The notes under the pieces were generated by a model that made no database searches, had not been told where the DNA came from, and worked only from the letters and a program-made list of their open reading frames with translations. Of a stretch of DNA of 6,239 bases, positions 5,833 through 6,239 are shown piece after piece (position 1 is the stretch's first letter; each line of letters starts with the position of its first letter). This stretch comes from Oscillospiraceae bacterium (GTDB taxonomy: Bacteria; Bacillota; Clostridia; Oscillospirales; Acutalibacteraceae), in contig DOZQ01000026.1 of assembly GCA_003517915.1 (NCBI GenBank), positions 1-6,239 on the forward strand. Reading direction: 5' to 3'. Both the position numbers and the translations under genes were made by a program.

Positions 5833-6239
5833 ATGTAAGTTGAGATGGCCACGCGCCAAATCGCGTATTTTTGCTCCCGGCTGAGCATTGCGTTAGCGGG
5901 GGAGGTTGACGGGAGCGGGATAAAAACCGCCGGCGCGAAATCCTCCGGTGAAAAATATTTATAAAACAGCTTTTCTGCGGCTTTGCCGTTAAACGCGACG
6001 GCGCGAAGATCGGGGCATTCCAAAGCCGCGCGCGTAAGCTCGTTCGGAACGGACTGGGCGATAGACGCGTCGCTTGAACCTTCACGTACACAGCTTTGCA
6101 CGACGTCCCAAAGCCCGATGCCCGCCGCGCTCATCAGCATAAGGCGCTCTTTGTAGGGTGCGTCTTTCGGCATGTTTAAAAGCCGGGTGAGAATAGGCCA
6201 GAACGCGTTTTGCCTGTGCCCGTAATAAGCGGTGAGAGC
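5820..6239 (-). CDS. DNA-deoxyinosine (hypoxanthine-DNA) glycosylase, 5' end outside window
   Basis: The frame is open from the right window edge to TGA at 5822-5820, giving 139 visible residues. A methionine at 6173-6171 is internal: in-frame sequence before it reads AYYGHRQNAFWPIL, a conserved segment of the uracil-DNA glycosylase superfamily, so about 30-35 N-terminal residues are missing. Further marks are GIGLWDV (visible 40-46), SDAS (57-60), VAFNGKAAEKLF and LPSTSPANA (109-117), the family signature. Family 6 members excise hypoxanthine from deaminated adenine in DNA, starting base-excision repair in the cytoplasm. An asparagine in the YYGHxxN segment is reported as catalytic in this family and is present here. 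The last three codons (R-A-V), the third base of the isoleucine codon before them and the stop lie inside the MITE terminal repeat, so the C-terminus has been rewritten. All recognisable motifs lie upstream, so activity is probably kept. Confidence 0.88.
   Translation of the reverse strand, partial: ALTAYYGHRQNAFWPILTRLLNMPKDAPYKERLMLMSAAGIGLWDVVQSCVREGSSDASIAQSVPNELTRAALECPDLRAVAFNGKAAEKLFYKYFSPEDFAPAVFIPLPSTSPANAMLSREQKYAIWRVAISTYIRAV

Overview
The window reads as part of the chromosome of a Gram-positive, probably clostridial, bacterium. The supporting signs are a C-terminal NPKTGD cell-wall sorting signal, strong AGGAG-type ribosome binding sites, consensus sigma-A promoters with 17-bp spacers, and intrinsic terminators with T-tracts. 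The likely range is Oscillospirales/Lachnospirales-like, but this is inferred from style only and no marker gene fixes it.

Layout. (1) 2-919 (+) is the 3' part of a secreted DUF11-type surface protein, closed by a strong terminator at 959-1001. (2) A consensus promoter (1047-1075) drives a small single-pass membrane protein of unknown function (1154-1603). (3) Four bases after its stop begins a dense run of hairpins (1604-1889) ending in a T8 terminator. This is a candidate structured non-coding RNA or elaborate 3' UTR; its G-U pairs favour the + strand. (4) Convergent to it, on the - strand, is a CDP-alcohol phosphatidyltransferase (2503-1958) with its own promoter and a leader of about 125 nt. 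(5) The 550-bp gap 2504-3053 holds that promoter, a long hairpin, a terminator pointing left, a small tandem repeat and several AT-rich dyads. I see no gene in it. (6) A near-perfect promoter (3034-3062) with a 7-6-7 palindrome in its core drives a large cell-wall-anchored protein (3096-5672). Its order is signal peptide, jelly-roll-like domain, six FIVAR-like helical repeats in a 68-69 residue register, a second related jelly-roll-like domain, then NPKTGD, membrane segment and basic tail. (7) A 160-bp MITE-like element (5673-5832) directly follows that stop codon. (8) The 3' part of a DNA-deoxyinosine (hypoxanthine-DNA) glycosylase gene (- strand, running off the right edge) reads into the MITE and takes its last codons and stop from it.

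Functional theme. Two of the five genes encode envelope-exposed proteins, one is a small membrane protein and one makes phospholipid head-group intermediates, so most of the window concerns the cell envelope. The glycosylase (base-excision repair) is unrelated. The genes are mostly separate transcription units, each with its own promoter or terminator, so no operon can be argued. The points most worth a second look are the hairpin-rich RNA at 1604-1889, the MITE that rewrote a gene end, the operator-like palindrome at 3035-3054 and the symmetric architecture of the 858-residue surface protein.
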